Shown: positions 22,981 to 23,033 of the stretch, piece by piece
How the letters are laid out: every line of letters begins with the position of its first letter
Position numbering within the stretch: the first letter of the stretch is position 1
Assembly: GCA_037141915.1 (NCBI GenBank)
Contig: JBAXBP010000039.1
Coordinates: 1-23,033, forward strand
Length of the DNA: 23,033 nt
From: CAIRDP01 sp037141915
GTDB taxonomy: Bacteria; Bacteroidota; Bacteroidia; Bacteroidales; FEN-979
Direction of reading: 5' to 3'
Notes under the pieces: generated by a model
Database searches by the model: none
The model's input: the letters and a program-made list of their open reading frames with translations, nothing else
What the model was told of the DNA's origin: nothing
Program-made: the position numbers and the translations under genes

Positions 22981-23033
22981 AAGCGAAAAGCGAAAAGCGA
23001 AAAGCGAAAAGCGAAAAGCGAAAAGCGAAAAGC
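22981..23033. repeat. 7-base tandem repeat (GCGAAAA)n, cut by the window end
   Basis: Directly after the uvrA stop, 53 bases consist of GCGAAAA repeated in perfect register, about seven and a half units, running to the last base. No spacers are present, so it is not a CRISPR. Its total length cannot be known from this window. Confidence 0.95.

Noticed and set aside
22981..23033. CRISPR array
   Set aside because: The array is an uninterrupted 7-base tandem repeat with no spacers and no cas genes nearby.

Overview
The window looks like a chromosomal segment from an anaerobic, probably uncultured member of the Bacteroidota. This is an inference from three signs: two promoter-like sites match the Bacteroidota pattern (TTG-type -33 box, about 20 bases, TAnnTTTG -7 box); start codons are preceded by A-rich sequence rather than a Shine-Dalgarno motif; and intergenic gaps carry TGTACAATGTAC palindromic repeats and a 7-base tandem repeat. 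No rRNA, tRNA, CRISPR array or transposase was seen.

Region 1 (bases 1 to about 16,860, all minus strand, transcribed right to left) is one long, tightly packed catabolic operon for anaerobic aromatic-ring reduction. In transcription order it encodes: the four subunits of an ATP-dependent class I benzoyl-CoA reductase in the canonical order bcrC-bcrB-bcrA-bcrD; a single-chain ADP-forming acyl-CoA synthetase; a ketopantoate-reductase-like dehydrogenase; 6-hydroxycyclohex-1-ene-1-carbonyl-CoA dehydrogenase (had); the ring-opening 6-oxocyclohex-1-ene-1-carbonyl-CoA hydrolase (oah); cyclohexa-1,5-diene-1-carbonyl-CoA hydratase (dch); a second, unassigned benzoyl-CoA-reductase/2-hydroxyacyl-CoA-dehydratase-like subunit with its own small activator ATPase; a thiolase; and a 3-hydroxyacyl-CoA dehydrogenase/enoyl-CoA hydratase fusion that runs off the left edge. 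Read as a pathway: benzoyl-CoA is reduced to the dienoyl-CoA, hydrated, oxidised, ring-opened to 3-hydroxypimelyl-CoA, oxidised and thiolysed to glutaryl-CoA plus acetyl-CoA. The ADP-forming synthetase could recover ATP from acyl-CoA products. No benzoate-CoA ligase, ferredoxin, 2-oxoacid:ferredoxin oxidoreductase or regulator lies in the window.

Region 2 (about 16,672-17,044) is the divergent control region. It holds a promoter for the operon, a promoter for the gene on the other side, and the apparent N-terminal extension of BcrC, which lacks an ATG.

Region 3 (17,045-22,980, plus strand) looks like ordinary housekeeping: dihydrolipoamide dehydrogenase (lpdA), then a 170-base gap bounded by a perfect 32-base inverted repeat, dTDP-4-dehydrorhamnose 3,5-epimerase (rfbC), a membrane-anchored lytic transglycosylase, and uvrA with a TTG start. 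The last 53 bases are a 7-base tandem repeat cut by the window end.

The most notable points are a complete benzoyl-CoA degradation operon in an apparent Bacteroidota background, and inside it an extra reductase-like subunit plus ATPase with no assigned substrate.
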